Under the pieces are notes generated by a model, which was not told where the DNA came from, did no database searches, and worked only from the letters and a program-made list of their open reading frames with translations. This document shows, one piece after another, positions 45,425 to 54,374 of a DNA stretch of 64,000 bases. The translations under genes were made by a program, and so were the position numbers. Source of the DNA: Mageeibacillus sp. UBA4314 (GTDB lineage Bacteria; Bacillota; Clostridia; Saccharofermentanales; Saccharofermentanaceae); NCBI GenBank assembly GCA_002394605.1, contig DGUI01000052.1, forward strand, positions 1 through 64,000, read 5' to 3'. Positions within the stretch are counted from its first letter, which is position 1. Each line of letters starts with the position of its first letter.

Positions 45425-46222
45425 TCAGGCCGATGCGACCGCAGGTTCAGGCGGCCTCTTCGACTTCAACCTCGAACGGATGATGATCGATACGACTGCA
45501 GCCGTGAACATGAAGATGCTGATCCACTTGGATGTGGACAGCCCAAAATAAAACCCTCTCTCAGGATCATATCTGTAATCTTCCAGAAAGAATCTCAAGA
45601 TAGCATAAAGTATCAGGTACAGCTCGGTGTTGTACTTCAGCTTAACAGCATACGTGAAGACTGCAACGATGATGGCGATCAGGATCAAGAATACGGCTTC
45701 CACGATCTGAACGGGGAAGAGCTTGACTCCATGTACTGCGAACGACCCTTCGGGGAAGATAACTGCCAGCGGGCCGTCGTAGGGAATGCCGTAGCAGCAT
45801 CCTGCCAGGAAGCACCCGATCCTTCCGAATCCGTGGATGAGCGGGATGAGGAAGATATAGTGATAGAAGTAGAATCCGATGTCCAGGTTATGGATCTTAT
45901 TGGCGATGAATATTGTCAGGAGACCGCCGATAAGGCCTCCGTAGAATACGAATCCGGAACCGAGGAACTGCGCGAAAGCTTCGAAGCTCGAGAACGCCTG
46001 GCTCCAGTCAATATTCTTCCACTCAACGATAAGGTATAAGATCTTCGCGCCGGCAAAACCGCCCGCAAGGCAGAATGCCTCAATAAGGAGAAGATCTTCA
46101 AATTCTCTCTTGTTCTTCTTCTGGATGACGGCACCTATTATGTTGGCGATGATAAGACCTGTTACGATCATGAGACCGTAAGAAGGGATCTGCCTGCCGA
46201 AGATGTTAATGTATGTCTGCAT
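45425..46222 (-). CDS. lgt: Prolipoprotein diacylglyceryl transferase
   Basis: Transfers diacylglycerol from phosphatidylglycerol to the lipobox cysteine of prolipoproteins in the membrane. The 265-residue protein has seven hydrophobic helices and the signature HGFGRIGCFLAGCCYG (Arg and Gly essential in E. coli Lgt). Other matches are YGLMIVTGLI near the N-terminus and DYRYDPERG. The ATG at 46222 is after a terminator of the upstream gene. Monocistronic. Confidence 0.94.
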   Translation of the reverse strand: MQTYINIFGRQIPSYGLMIVTGLIIANIIGAVIQKKNKREFEDLLLIEAFCLAGGFAGAKILYLIVEWKNIDWSQAFSSFEAFAQFLGSGFVFYGGLIGGLLTIFIANKIHNLDIGFYFYHYIFLIPLIHGFGRIGCFLAGCCYGIPYDGPLAVIFPEGSFAVHGVKLFPVQIVEAVFLILIAIIVAVFTYAVKLKYNTELYLILYAILRFFLEDYRYDPERGFYFGLSTSKWISIFMFTAAVVSIIIRSRLKSKRPPEPAVASA

Positions 46223-46258
46223 ATGTCACTACCTTATCAAGTTATATATCCGGTCGAA

Positions 46259-46290
46259 AAAAGGCTTCTGCATTACACAGAAGCCTTTAT
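46259..46290 (-). terminator. Terminator between the small membrane gene and lgt
   Basis: AAAGGCTTCTG/CAGAAGCCTTT with loop CATTACA, A-rich left flank giving a T run on the minus strand. Confidence 0.82.
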
Positions 46291-46316
46291 CAAATCTAAT
46301 TAACTTAATTCATTAA

Positions 46317-46622
46317 TTAGTTCTGAGCTGCTAAGCTCTTAGAAAGCTCAGAAGCGAGCTGATCAGCGAACTCGTTGCCAGCCTTGTTTACGCATGCTGT
46401 GCAAGCTACGCAAGCGATGAAGAGTACTGCGCTGAGAGCTGTACCGATGATCGAGAGTACGAGAGCTGCCTTAGCCATGCCTGCCTTCTCGGGCTGCTTC
46501 TTCTTACCAAGGATGGAAAGAATAATACCTGCGATACCGCAACCAACACCGATGATAGCGAACTTGCCCCAGAAGCTGAGAGCTAATGATGCAATACCAA
46601 GAATTAATGCTGCTACTACCAT
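46317..46622 (-). CDS. DUF4190-like small membrane protein
   Basis: A 101-residue protein with three hydrophobic stretches (VVAALILGIASLALSFWG, IIGVGCGIAGIILSILG and VLSIIGTALSAVLFIACVAC) separated by a basic loop KKKQPEKAG, the usual form of DUF4190 proteins. The C-terminus is soluble and Ala-rich. AGGAGG precedes the start. Function unknown. Confidence 0.75.
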   Translation of the reverse strand: MVVAALILGIASLALSFWGKFAIIGVGCGIAGIILSILGKKKQPEKAGMAKAALVLSIIGTALSAVLFIACVACTACVNKAGNEFADQLASELSKSLAAQN

Positions 46623-46760
46623 AACTACCTCCTAAAATGTATTAGTCATCAATACGGATATTAGCAATTGTTTTTTCCATTGTCAACAAATATTTGATAT
46701 TATTAGACTATATCCCTAAATTATTGTGGCATTTTCGGTGATTTTTGTGAGGATTATAGA

Positions 46761-47429
46761 ATGAATAGAGATCTTACTGCCGTTGTGACGGGCAGCACAT
46801 CCGGAATAGGCAAGGCCGTAGCCGATATGCTCGAAGGGCGCGGCATCACGGTCATAAGGGCTGACCGTTCCGTTGCTGATCTGCGCGACATCGCGGGCAT
46901 AACGGAAGCATACGGAAAGATAGCCAAGACACATAGGCCCGCGATCCTGGTCAATGCAGCGGGATGCGCATATTACGGGCTTCATTCCAATCTTACACCA
47001 CAGCAGATCAAGGAGATGTGCGACGTGAATCTCACGTCACCGCTCATCATTACGAATCTCCTGCTGCCTTCGATCAGGGAGCAGAGGGGGTTTATCATCA
47101 ATATCTCTTCAGTATCGGCGGTTAACGTCAACACGCACGGTGCGGCTTACGGAGCGACAAAGGCCGGGATCGACAGTTTCGGCAGGTCTTTATGGGCAGA
47201 AGTGCGTAAGCATGGCGTCAAGGTGGTCAACATAAGGCCTGACATGACAAGGACCGAGCTGTACCGGAATGCTGATTTCGAGGCGAGCCCGGATGAGGGC
47301 GCGGCGCTGGACCCGGAGGACATCGCCAGGGCAGTGGCGGACGTGCTCGACATGAAGGAAGGATCGGTCATAACCGAGATGACGATCACGCCCCAGATCA
47401 TGAGGATAAAGAAGAAAGAGAACCCGTGA
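46761..47429 (+). CDS. Short-chain dehydrogenase/reductase
   Basis: A 222-residue SDR: NAD(P) loop TGSTSGIGKAVADML, NAAG in LVNAAGCAYYG, catalytic Ser in NISSVSAVN and the YxxxK motif YGATKAG. A classical SDR of unknown substrate. GAGG lies about nine bases before the ATG. The ABC genes follow after 75 bases and have their own ribosome site. Confidence 0.88.
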   Translation: MNRDLTAVVTGSTSGIGKAVADMLEGRGITVIRADRSVADLRDIAGITEAYGKIAKTHRPAILVNAAGCAYYGLHSNLTPQQIKEMCDVNLTSPLIITNLLLPSIREQRGFIINISSVSAVNVNTHGAAYGATKAGIDSFGRSLWAEVRKHGVKVVNIRPDMTRTELYRNADFEASPDEGAALDPEDIARAVADVLDMKEGSVITEMTITPQIMRIKKKENP

Positions 47430-47504
47430 CAGACCCTTATTTGATTTAGGGTGTTTTTGCCTGTAAAATAGGGGAGTGCAAAACACTTAAGGGAGCAGAT
47501 CTTT

Positions 47505-48425
47505 ATGAACAATATCTTACTTGAGACGCAGGGCCTGACGAAGACATACGGTAGGCGTGACGTCGTTTCCGATGTGAACATCAAAGTCAGAAGGGGTTCC
47601 ATTTACGGACTGATCGGCAAGAACGGTGCAGGCAAGACGACCATCATGAAGATGATCGCGGGAATGACCAAACCGACATCCGGTTCATACGATTATGTGG
47701 ATTTTGAGGGCGGCAATAAGGCTGCTTTCGCGAAGATCGGGACGCTTATCGAGATCCCGGCGATCATGCCGTCCATGTCGGCTTACGACAATCTGAAGCT
47801 TAAGGCTCTTGCTTACGGATGCTACGATGACAGCAGCATCAGGGAGAAGCTCAAGCTCGTCTCGCTGGACAACACCGGCAAGAAGAAGGCACGCGCTTTC
47901 TCGCTGGGAATGAAGCAGCGTCTGGGTATCGCATTGGCACTGATCGGGGATCCCGAGGTGCTGATCCTCGACGAGCCCATCAACGGACTTGATCCGGAGG
48001 GCATCGCGGAGGTGCGTAATACACTTGCCAGGCTCAACGAAGAGAAGGGCATAACGATCATCATCTCCAGCCACATCCTCGCGGAACTTGCAAAGCTCGC
48101 GACGGATTACGCGATCATCGATAACGGCAGGATAATAGAGGAATCAACGAGGGAAGAACTCGAGCTGAAGAGCAGGGGCAAACTCGTCATTAAGTGTGCT
48201 GACTCTGCCAAGGCAATGGAGGTCCTGAAGGCGGCCGGATACAGCAAGCTGGAAGCAGCGGATCCCCGGACGATCAATGTGTATGAAGAGGGCGAAGTCG
48301 GCCCTGACATGAACATGAAGATTTGTAATGCCGGGATCATGGTGTATTCTTTCGCATTTGAGACTGCAGACCTTGAGGAGTATTTCCTCAGGACTGTCAG
48401 CGGCGCTGATAAGGAGGTGGTCTGA
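47505..48425 (+). CDS. ABC transporter ATPase
   Basis: A 306-residue ATPase closely related to the one at 39436: Walker A IGKNGAGKTTIMK, signature SLGMKQRLGIALAL, Walker B EVLILDEPINGLDPEG and IIISSHILAELAK. The stop overlaps the permease start by one base (TGATG), so the two subunits are coupled. Exporter of unknown substrate; no two-component genes lie next to this copy. Confidence 0.92.
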   Translation: MNNILLETQGLTKTYGRRDVVSDVNIKVRRGSIYGLIGKNGAGKTTIMKMIAGMTKPTSGSYDYVDFEGGNKAAFAKIGTLIEIPAIMPSMSAYDNLKLKALAYGCYDDSSIREKLKLVSLDNTGKKKARAFSLGMKQRLGIALALIGDPEVLILDEPINGLDPEGIAEVRNTLARLNEEKGITIIISSHILAELAKLATDYAIIDNGRIIEESTREELELKSRGKLVIKCADSAKAMEVLKAAGYSKLEAADPRTINVYEEGEVGPDMNMKICNAGIMVYSFAFETADLEEYFLRTVSGADKEVV

Positions 48426-49369
48426 TGCTGGGTTGTTTTATCAAAGCAGAACTGTTCAGGCTCTCCAAGATGAAGGCGATCATCATCATTCCGATAATAC
48501 TCGCACTGATCATCCTCTTGCAGAACTACATACTGCTGGGATTCAACGGGTTTAACCTGACATATGCCCTGTTCGATGAGGAAGTTCCCGCTGATGTTGC
48601 AGCGGAAGAAGACATCGGGGCCGGGTACGATGTATTCGGAAGGACTCTTCCGGAAGGTGAGGAACCCGTTGATGAAGAGAAGGCACAAGAGCTCGCCGAG
48701 AAATCGAAGAAGATCTTCGGAGGCATAGGTACAGGTTACTTCTTCAATGTCTCACAGACATATCAGAGCGGGATCCAGGGGGAGATGCCCATGCTCCTCA
48801 TCGCGATAGTTGCCGCCCTGTTCCTGGGCAACGACTATTCAACTCATTTCAGCAAGAACTACCCGCTCATCAACGGGCGCAGGTGGATAAGCGCTGTTGC
48901 ACAGCTCGTTGTCATGGGATTATTCACCTTGTGCATACATATCCTGGTATGGATCCTGAGCTTCATCTCAAATCTGTTCTGGGCTGACAGTATTAACCCG
49001 GGGTTTGGCTTGGATACGCTGTGGTATTTTGTATTCTCGTATCTTGCCACGATGGCCATCGTAACCCTAATACAGTTCGTTGCGACACTGTTCAGGAGCA
49101 AGGCGGCTGCGATCGTATTCAGCATCCTGACTTCGGTCGGCGTTGTAAGCACTCCCATAACCATAGCGGATGCCATCCTGCAGTGGCGCTATGGATGGGA
49201 TGAATTCTCGCTGAACTACATAATACCCACCAAGATACTGGCAACTGCAGGCAGTGCGACCAGCGCGAAAATGATGCTGCTCGCTACCATATTTGTGATA
49301 ATTTATTTGACATCTTCGGTTTTGGGTAGCATAGTGTTGTTAAGAAAACGTGATATGTCCACATCTTAA
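48425..49369 (+). CDS. ABC-2-type permease
   Basis: A 314-residue membrane protein with six predicted helices; the long extracellular part (about residues 45-115) after helix 1 is acidic (ADVAAEEDIGAGYD, GEEPVDEEKAQEL). Partner of the ATPase directly upstream. The PAS-GGDEF gene begins 13 bases downstream, so it may belong to the same transcript. Confidence 0.87.
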   Translation: MLGCFIKAELFRLSKMKAIIIIPIILALIILLQNYILLGFNGFNLTYALFDEEVPADVAAEEDIGAGYDVFGRTLPEGEEPVDEEKAQELAEKSKKIFGGIGTGYFFNVSQTYQSGIQGEMPMLLIAIVAALFLGNDYSTHFSKNYPLINGRRWISAVAQLVVMGLFTLCIHILVWILSFISNLFWADSINPGFGLDTLWYFVFSYLATMAIVTLIQFVATLFRSKAAAIVFSILTSVGVVSTPITIADAILQWRYGWDEFSLNYIIPTKILATAGSATSAKMMLLATIFVIIYLTSSVLGSIVLLRKRDMSTS

Positions 49370-49381
49370 ACGGGAGGCCTC

Positions 49382-50305
49382 ATGAGTATAGACAGCAAGA
49401 ATATCGAGAGCATACTGCTCCAGACGATCGGCAAGTATTCACAGGATACAGTCTACTTCAAGGACAAAGATTCCAAGTTTATCTGGGTAACAGAAAGTCA
49501 CGCACGCCAGGTCGGCGCCAAGAATGCTGCCGACATGGTCGGAAAGTCAGACTTCGACTACTTCCCCAAGGAATTCGCACAGTCTGCGAAGGATACCGAG
49601 ATGACGATCATGGCATCAGGGGAGGCCCTCGTTAACATGACCGAGGAGCTCGTTCTTGATGATGAGACTATCAGATACTTCATGGCATCCAAATACCCCC
49701 TTTATGATGATAAAGGTGAGATCATCGGGACATGGGGCATCAGCCGTGACATCACGGATCACCTGAAGCTCGAGAATGATCTCCAGCAGTCACTTGTAAA
49801 ACTCTCCAGGCTTGCAAGAGTCGATGACCTTAGCGGTCTTTATAACCGCAGATACTTCTACGAGAAGCTCGACAAGATGGCCAGCTTCTACTCTGACCGT
49901 AAAGAGGAAGGCAATTTCGCGCTTGTCGTGATCGATGTAGACGACATGACATCCATCAATGACAGATACGGACAGCAGAATGGTGACCTGTTCCTCAGGA
50001 CTATCGCATCGATCATGCTCTCCAGCTGCCGTAAGCCTGATACATGCTTCAGGACGGGCGGAGACGAATTCGCTGTCATCCTTCCCGGCTGTGATAAGAT
50101 CCACGCTCTCGGAATTGCCAAGAGGATCGTTGAGGCAGTCGCAGGAACACCCGTAAGACTTGACGGTGACGAGGTCGGCAGGATCACGATATCTGCAGGC
50201 GTTGCTGCATTTGACAAAGACTCCAATCTCGAGGAGTTCCTGGCAACGGCTGAGCGCAAGCTGAACAAGTCCAAGCGTAACGGTAAGAACCAGGCTTCAA
50301 TGTAA
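49382..50305 (+). CDS. PAS-GGDEF diguanylate cyclase
   Basis: A 307-residue cytosolic protein. A PAS domain occupies residues 10-125 (YFKDKDSKFIWVTESHARQV ... YPLYDDKGEIIGTWGISRDI), then GGDEF with DDLSGLYNRRYFYEKL and the intact active-site motif RTGGDEFAVILPG. It should make c-di-GMP from two GTP in response to a PAS signal. I see no clear RxxD inhibitory site. GGGAGG precedes the ATG. A strong terminator follows. Confidence 0.92.
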   Translation: MSIDSKNIESILLQTIGKYSQDTVYFKDKDSKFIWVTESHARQVGAKNAADMVGKSDFDYFPKEFAQSAKDTEMTIMASGEALVNMTEELVLDDETIRYFMASKYPLYDDKGEIIGTWGISRDITDHLKLENDLQQSLVKLSRLARVDDLSGLYNRRYFYEKLDKMASFYSDRKEEGNFALVVIDVDDMTSINDRYGQQNGDLFLRTIASIMLSSCRKPDTCFRTGGDEFAVILPGCDKIHALGIAKRIVEAVAGTPVRLDGDEVGRITISAGVAAFDKDSNLEEFLATAERKLNKSKRNGKNQASM

Positions 50306-50313
50306 GGCGCTTC

Positions 50314-50415
50314 GGACAACGTTTCCGAGGACAGTCGCACGCTTAATATCAGGCAATGGGTCTTTCCCATTGCCTGATTTGTACTCGGCTCCAAAGATCC
50401 TCGGAAACATTGTCC
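50314..50415. terminator. Nested hairpins after the diguanylate cyclase gene
   Basis: The inner stem ATCAGGCAATGGG (50348-50360)/CCCATTGCCTGAT (50366-50378) followed by TTTG is a terminator. It is enclosed by an 18-base near-perfect inverted repeat (50314-50331 and 50398-50415; one mismatch that becomes a G-U pair on the minus strand). The outer repeat is far longer than a terminator needs. Confidence 0.75.
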
Positions 50416-50471
50416 TTCGCCGGCGGGGGCGACTTTGGTTTTTCTGTGAATTGTGTTTTAGCGACTCATGG

Positions 50472-50652
50472 GACAGTGGGGACAGGGTGGATGTTGATTT
50501 ACTCTCAACACTACTCTCAGCAAAGTTGAGAGTAAAACGGTTTTTTGTTGAGAGTCTCAAGTATTTTGCGATTTACTCTCAAGTCACTTGAGAGTAAATT
50601 CCGTTTTTGTTGAGAGTAAACCGAGACTAATACGATCGTGACAGTGGGGACA
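50472..50652. repeat. Palindromic spacer repeats with TTTACTCTCAA core
   Basis: GACAGTGGGGACA occurs at 50472-50484 and 50640-50652 and brackets several copies of TTTACTCTCAA(C/G) and its complement: 50498-50509, 50525-50536, 50572-50584, 50586-50598 and 50609-50620. The pair 50572/50586 is a perfect 13-base palindrome around one C. No gene in 50306-50880 that I can support. Core motif shared with the 28.2-kb repeats. Confidence 0.75.
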
Positions 50653-50882
50653 CGTTTGCGGCTCGCAGCTCCACACCACTCCCGCCGTGTGGCCACACAA
50701 AAAGAGACTGAAGATACAGCATCTTCAGCCCCTTATCGATCCACGGATCCTTATCCATGCGCTTCTCTGCAGTTTGCCGGCCATAAGACCATCTCTGTGA
50801 TAGTGTGTGTGGTGGGAATATGGAGGAACAGCGACAGTCTTATTCCCGGCCGGTACAAACATGAGAGATCAAAATATGAGGA

Positions 50883-51095
50883 TCAGGCACTTCGCCTTCT
50901 TGTCTGAACATATTCTCTGCCGATCGCAGATACCCTTGCCTTCCTTACGGATGCGGCACGCGCTTTTGAGACGTTCGCGCCTCTGTGGGGAATATCCTCC
51001 TGAGCGTCGCGGCCCCAATATTCAAATGAATCCTTAACCGCCTTGATAACGGCTAATGTCAAAAAGCAAAAACACATAACTTCAACAGGTGACAT
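50883..51095 (-). CDS. Small single-pass membrane protein
   Basis: A 70-residue protein starting MSPVEVMCFCFLTLAVIKAV with one hydrophobic helix (residues 3-20) and a basic C-terminal tail (SKARAASVRKARVSAIGREY). The start has GGGGAGGAG upstream. Its leader contains inverted arms CGAACG/CGTTCG, and TATAGT at about 51150 could be its -10. No family recognised. Size, topology and leader recall small SOS-induced membrane proteins such as YneA, but similarity is not demonstrable. Confidence 0.5.
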   Translation of the reverse strand: MSPVEVMCFCFLTLAVIKAVKDSFEYWGRDAQEDIPHRGANVSKARAASVRKARVSAIGREYVQTRRRSA

Positions 51096-51270
51096 AATTC
51101 GTACTCTCCTCCCCGAACGTTCTAAAACCGTTCGTTTGTTCGTTATGTGTGTACTATATCACATCATATGGGAGATTAAAAGGACAAAGTTGCAAAAAAG
51201 AACATAAAAATACGGATTTTCGAAGAAAATCAAGCCATAGGGGGGTATAAAGGATAGTTATCCGGCAATA

Positions 51271-53100
51271 TCAGCCCAGCCCGGATGAGCCGATCCTCGA
51301 AGCTCCGGCTCTGATATATGCCATGGCATCTTCCCTGGTCCTGATGCCGCCGGCAGCCTTGATACGCACTCCGGGACCTACGTTTGCCGCCATGAGCTTA
51401 ACATCTTCAAGTGTGGCGCCGGCCGTTCCAAAGCCCGTACTCGTCTTGATAAAATCAGCGCCTGCAGATGTCACTATGCGGCACATCCTGATCTTCTCAT
51501 CCTCCGTAAGATAACAGGTCTCGATGATGACCTTGAGGATCGCGCCTTTGGCGTGGACGGCATCTGCGATGAGCCTGATCTCGCGCTCAACTGAATCGTA
51601 TTCACCGTTCTTGACTTCATTGATATTGATGACCATGTCGATCTCGGATGCTCCGTTGTCGCAGGCATCCAAAGCCTCATAGAGCTTGACTGCCGTTGTG
51701 TGGTATCCGTTGGGGAATCCGATCACGGTACAGATGTTGATCCTTCCTGCCGCGTGCTTTACGGCATGCCTTACATAACAGGGCTGTATGCAGCAGCTGG
51801 CGCAGCCTTCGGTTATTCCCTTATCAACGAGCTTCTCTATGTCTTCTGCCGTGGCTGTCGTCTTGAGGTTGGTAAGGTCCACATAAGACATGACATCGCC
51901 TTCCCTTGGACTGTTGTCCGGAGCATCATATACCCTTGGAAGATCCCTTCTCATCAGCGCTCCGAAAACAAATCCGGATATTGCATTAAAGCCCACCAGC
52001 TCGCCCAGGTTACGGGGCACATTATGGCCCTCTCCGTACATCAGGAGAGGTATCGTCTCACGCGAATGATCGGTCGATGCGGTTGAAGGATCGCATCCGT
52101 GGTCTGCCGTTATGATGAGCAGGTCATCAGGGTTCATCTTATCAAGGATGATCCCAAGGGCATCGTCCCATTCGTGCATCGCCGCCGCATATCCCGCCAC
52201 GTCGTTGCGGTGTCCGTACTTCATGTCGAAATCAACCAGATTCACAAAACAGAGGCCGCAAAAATCCTCGTCCATGATCGATATCAGCCGTCCGATGCCG
52301 TCCGTGTTTCCATGTGTGGGGATCGATCTGGAGATGCCTGATCCTGCAAAAAGATCGTTGATCTTGCCGATGGATATGGTATCAAATCCGTACCCTTTAA
52401 GGATGTCGATCATGGATGATGACGGGGGCGGGGCTGAGAAATCGTGTCTGTTGTCTGTCCTGGTAAAACCTTCTTCCACAGAACCCGTAAAAGGCCTTGC
52501 GATTATCCTTCCGACCGCATCTTCGCCGGTCATGTATTCTCTCATCCTGCGGCATATGCCATAGAGTTCATCGAGCGGGACGACTTCCTCATGTGCTGCG
52601 ATCTGGAGCACGCTGTCTGCTGATGTATATACGATCAGGGCACCTGTCTTCATGTGCTCCGCACCATAGTCCCTGATCACTTCCGTTCCGCTGTATGGCT
52701 TGTTGCAGAGGACATCACGGCCGGACACCCTCCTTATCTCATCAAGTATCCTGTCCGGGAATCCTTCGGGATAAACAGGCTGCGGCTTTGCCGATAATAT
52801 GCCTGCCATCTCCCAGTGGCCGATCGTCGAATCCTTACCGGATGACACCTCCCTTACGATGCCGTAGGAACCTGAAGGAGCAGGTCTGCTGCGGTTGGAA
52901 TCAAGGTAAGACCTTATCCTCTCATCGTACAATCCGTCTATGTCAAAAAGGCCCATCCTGCTCATGTTGGGAAAGGGTCTGTCAGAATCAGACAGGACGG
53001 CGGCAAGCGTGTTGCTGCCCTCATCCCCGAAAGAGACCGCATCCGGCGCGATACCGGTTCCAAAGGAATCCAACACTACGAGAAAAACACGTTTTGCCAT
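51271..53100 (-). CDS. deoB-deoC: Phosphopentomutase-deoxyribose-phosphate aldolase fusion (DeoB-DeoC)
   Basis: A 609-residue bifunctional enzyme. Residues 1-390 are DeoB: metal site VVLDSFGTGIAPDA, GKDSTIGHWEM with the phosphorylated Thr region, IPTHGNTDGI, and ADHGCDPSTASTDHSRE. Residues about 397-609 are DeoC: SYVDLTNLKTTATAED, GFPNGYHTT, Schiff-base lysine in DFIKTSTGF and second lysine in IKAAGGIRT. Together they take deoxyribose-1-phosphate to deoxyribose-5-phosphate and then to glyceraldehyde-3-phosphate and acetaldehyde, successive steps of deoxynucleoside breakdown. Both active sites look intact. No stop or frameshift at the junction. DeoC normally stands alone. Confidence 0.93.
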   Translation of the reverse strand: MAKRVFLVVLDSFGTGIAPDAVSFGDEGSNTLAAVLSDSDRPFPNMSRMGLFDIDGLYDERIRSYLDSNRSRPAPSGSYGIVREVSSGKDSTIGHWEMAGILSAKPQPVYPEGFPDRILDEIRRVSGRDVLCNKPYSGTEVIRDYGAEHMKTGALIVYTSADSVLQIAAHEEVVPLDELYGICRRMREYMTGEDAVGRIIARPFTGSVEEGFTRTDNRHDFSAPPPSSSMIDILKGYGFDTISIGKINDLFAGSGISRSIPTHGNTDGIGRLISIMDEDFCGLCFVNLVDFDMKYGHRNDVAGYAAAMHEWDDALGIILDKMNPDDLLIITADHGCDPSTASTDHSRETIPLLMYGEGHNVPRNLGELVGFNAISGFVFGALMRRDLPRVYDAPDNSPREGDVMSYVDLTNLKTTATAEDIEKLVDKGITEGCASCCIQPCYVRHAVKHAAGRINICTVIGFPNGYHTTAVKLYEALDACDNGASEIDMVININEVKNGEYDSVEREIRLIADAVHAKGAILKVIIETCYLTEDEKIRMCRIVTSAGADFIKTSTGFGTAGATLEDVKLMAANVGPGVRIKAAGGIRTREDAMAYIRAGASRIGSSGLG

Positions 53101-53183
53101 AATAACTCTCCGATCGCTTTAGATATTATAAATTATAGCAATTTATGGTATAGTTTGTGTTGAGTTTTACAGACGAGGTTTTT

Positions 53184-54302
53184 ATGGATAAGGAACTTAC
53201 TTTCGATGATCTTGAATTATCGCCGGAGATAATGGATTCGCTCAAGGCGATGGGAGTCAGAAGACCCACTACAGTACAGCAGAAGACGATACCGCTCCTG
53301 ATGGATAACATGAGCGTTATCGCAAAGGCGCCGACGGGCACGGGCAAGACGTTTGCTTTCGCGATCCCGATACTTGAGTATCTGAACATGGATGCGAGGT
53401 TCATCCAGGGACTGATACTGGCTCCGACGAGGGAACTCGCGCTCCAGATCGCCTCCGAGATAAGGCTCCTGGGCAAGAATATCAAGGGCTTCAGGGTGGT
53501 GGCCGTGATCGGCGGTCAGAGCATCAACGTGCAGAAGGAGAAGCTCGACAAGAAGCCGCAGGTCGTCGTAGCAACGCCGGGCAGACTGATAGACCTCGTG
53601 ACAAGAAGGATGATCGATATCAGCCAGATCTATACACTCGTTCTCGACGAGGCGGATGAGATGCTGAAGATGGGTTTTATCAAGGACGTAAAGCGCATAA
53701 TCTCGATGACGCCCGGTGACAAGCAGATGGCCCTGTTCTCGGCTACGATGCCCAGGGAGATCCAGGACATAACGTGGCAGTTCATGGAGGGTGCGGCAGA
53801 GATCGATGTCATGCCCAAGGCAGAGGATCATCCGGATATCGACGAGTACATCGTGAGGTGTCCCGAGAAGGATAAACTGTCGGTGATCTCAAGGATCGTC
53901 GCCAGGGAGGATTACACCAAGATCATCGTGTTCTGCAATACCAAGGATCAGGCGTCCAAAGTGGCAAGGAGGATAGCAGCTTCAGGCATATCCGTTCAGG
54001 TCCTTCACGGTGACATAAGCCAGAGCAAGCGCAACAAGGTAATGGACGATTACCGACGCAATAAGTTCGATTGTCTGGTAGGCACGGATGTCGTTGCCAG
54101 AGGCATCGATGTTGATGATATCCAGGCTGTTTTTAACTACGACATACCCAAGGAGAACGAACTCTATCTCCACAGGATCGGCAGGACTGCAAGAGCAGGC
54201 AAGACAGGTGCGGCGTACAGCCTCGTGTCTTTTATCGAGACGGAGAGGATGGAAGAGATAATCAGATATACCGCCGCTGATCCCAAGGAATATGTGTTGT
54301 GA
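53184..54302 (+). CDS. DEAD-box RNA helicase
   Basis: A 372-residue helicase core of two RecA domains: Q motif region RRPTTVQQKTIPLL, motif I APTGTGKT, Ia PTRELALQ, DEAD written as VLDEADEM, SAT in LFSATMP, and motif VI HRIGRTARAGKTG. It lacks a long C-terminal extension, close to CshA/eIF4A minimal forms. Remodels RNA, probably in ribosome assembly or decay. The ATG at 53184 has GAGG upstream; an upstream GTG would add nine residues. Confidence 0.93.
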   Translation: MDKELTFDDLELSPEIMDSLKAMGVRRPTTVQQKTIPLLMDNMSVIAKAPTGTGKTFAFAIPILEYLNMDARFIQGLILAPTRELALQIASEIRLLGKNIKGFRVVAVIGGQSINVQKEKLDKKPQVVVATPGRLIDLVTRRMIDISQIYTLVLDEADEMLKMGFIKDVKRIISMTPGDKQMALFSATMPREIQDITWQFMEGAAEIDVMPKAEDHPDIDEYIVRCPEKDKLSVISRIVAREDYTKIIVFCNTKDQASKVARRIAASGISVQVLHGDISQSKRNKVMDDYRRNKFDCLVGTDVVARGIDVDDIQAVFNYDIPKENELYLHRIGRTARAGKTGAAYSLVSFIETERMEEIIRYTAADPKEYVL

Positions 54303-54374
54303 TTTGTCAGTCCCTCATTATATAATATAAAGAAGCTTTGACAGGCTGTGTCAAATACCTTAGCGGAGGTGCGT

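Noticed and set aside
50638..51037. Open frames of 76-89 codons after the 50.5-kb repeats
   Set aside because: No ribosome sites, no recognisable composition, and they overlap the better supported minus-strand membrane miniprotein.
51110..51145. LexA (SOS) box before the 70-residue membrane protein
   Set aside because: GAAC and GTTC arms are present but not with the four-base spacing of the Firmicute consensus; one good match would be CGAAC-N4-GTTCG, which is absent.
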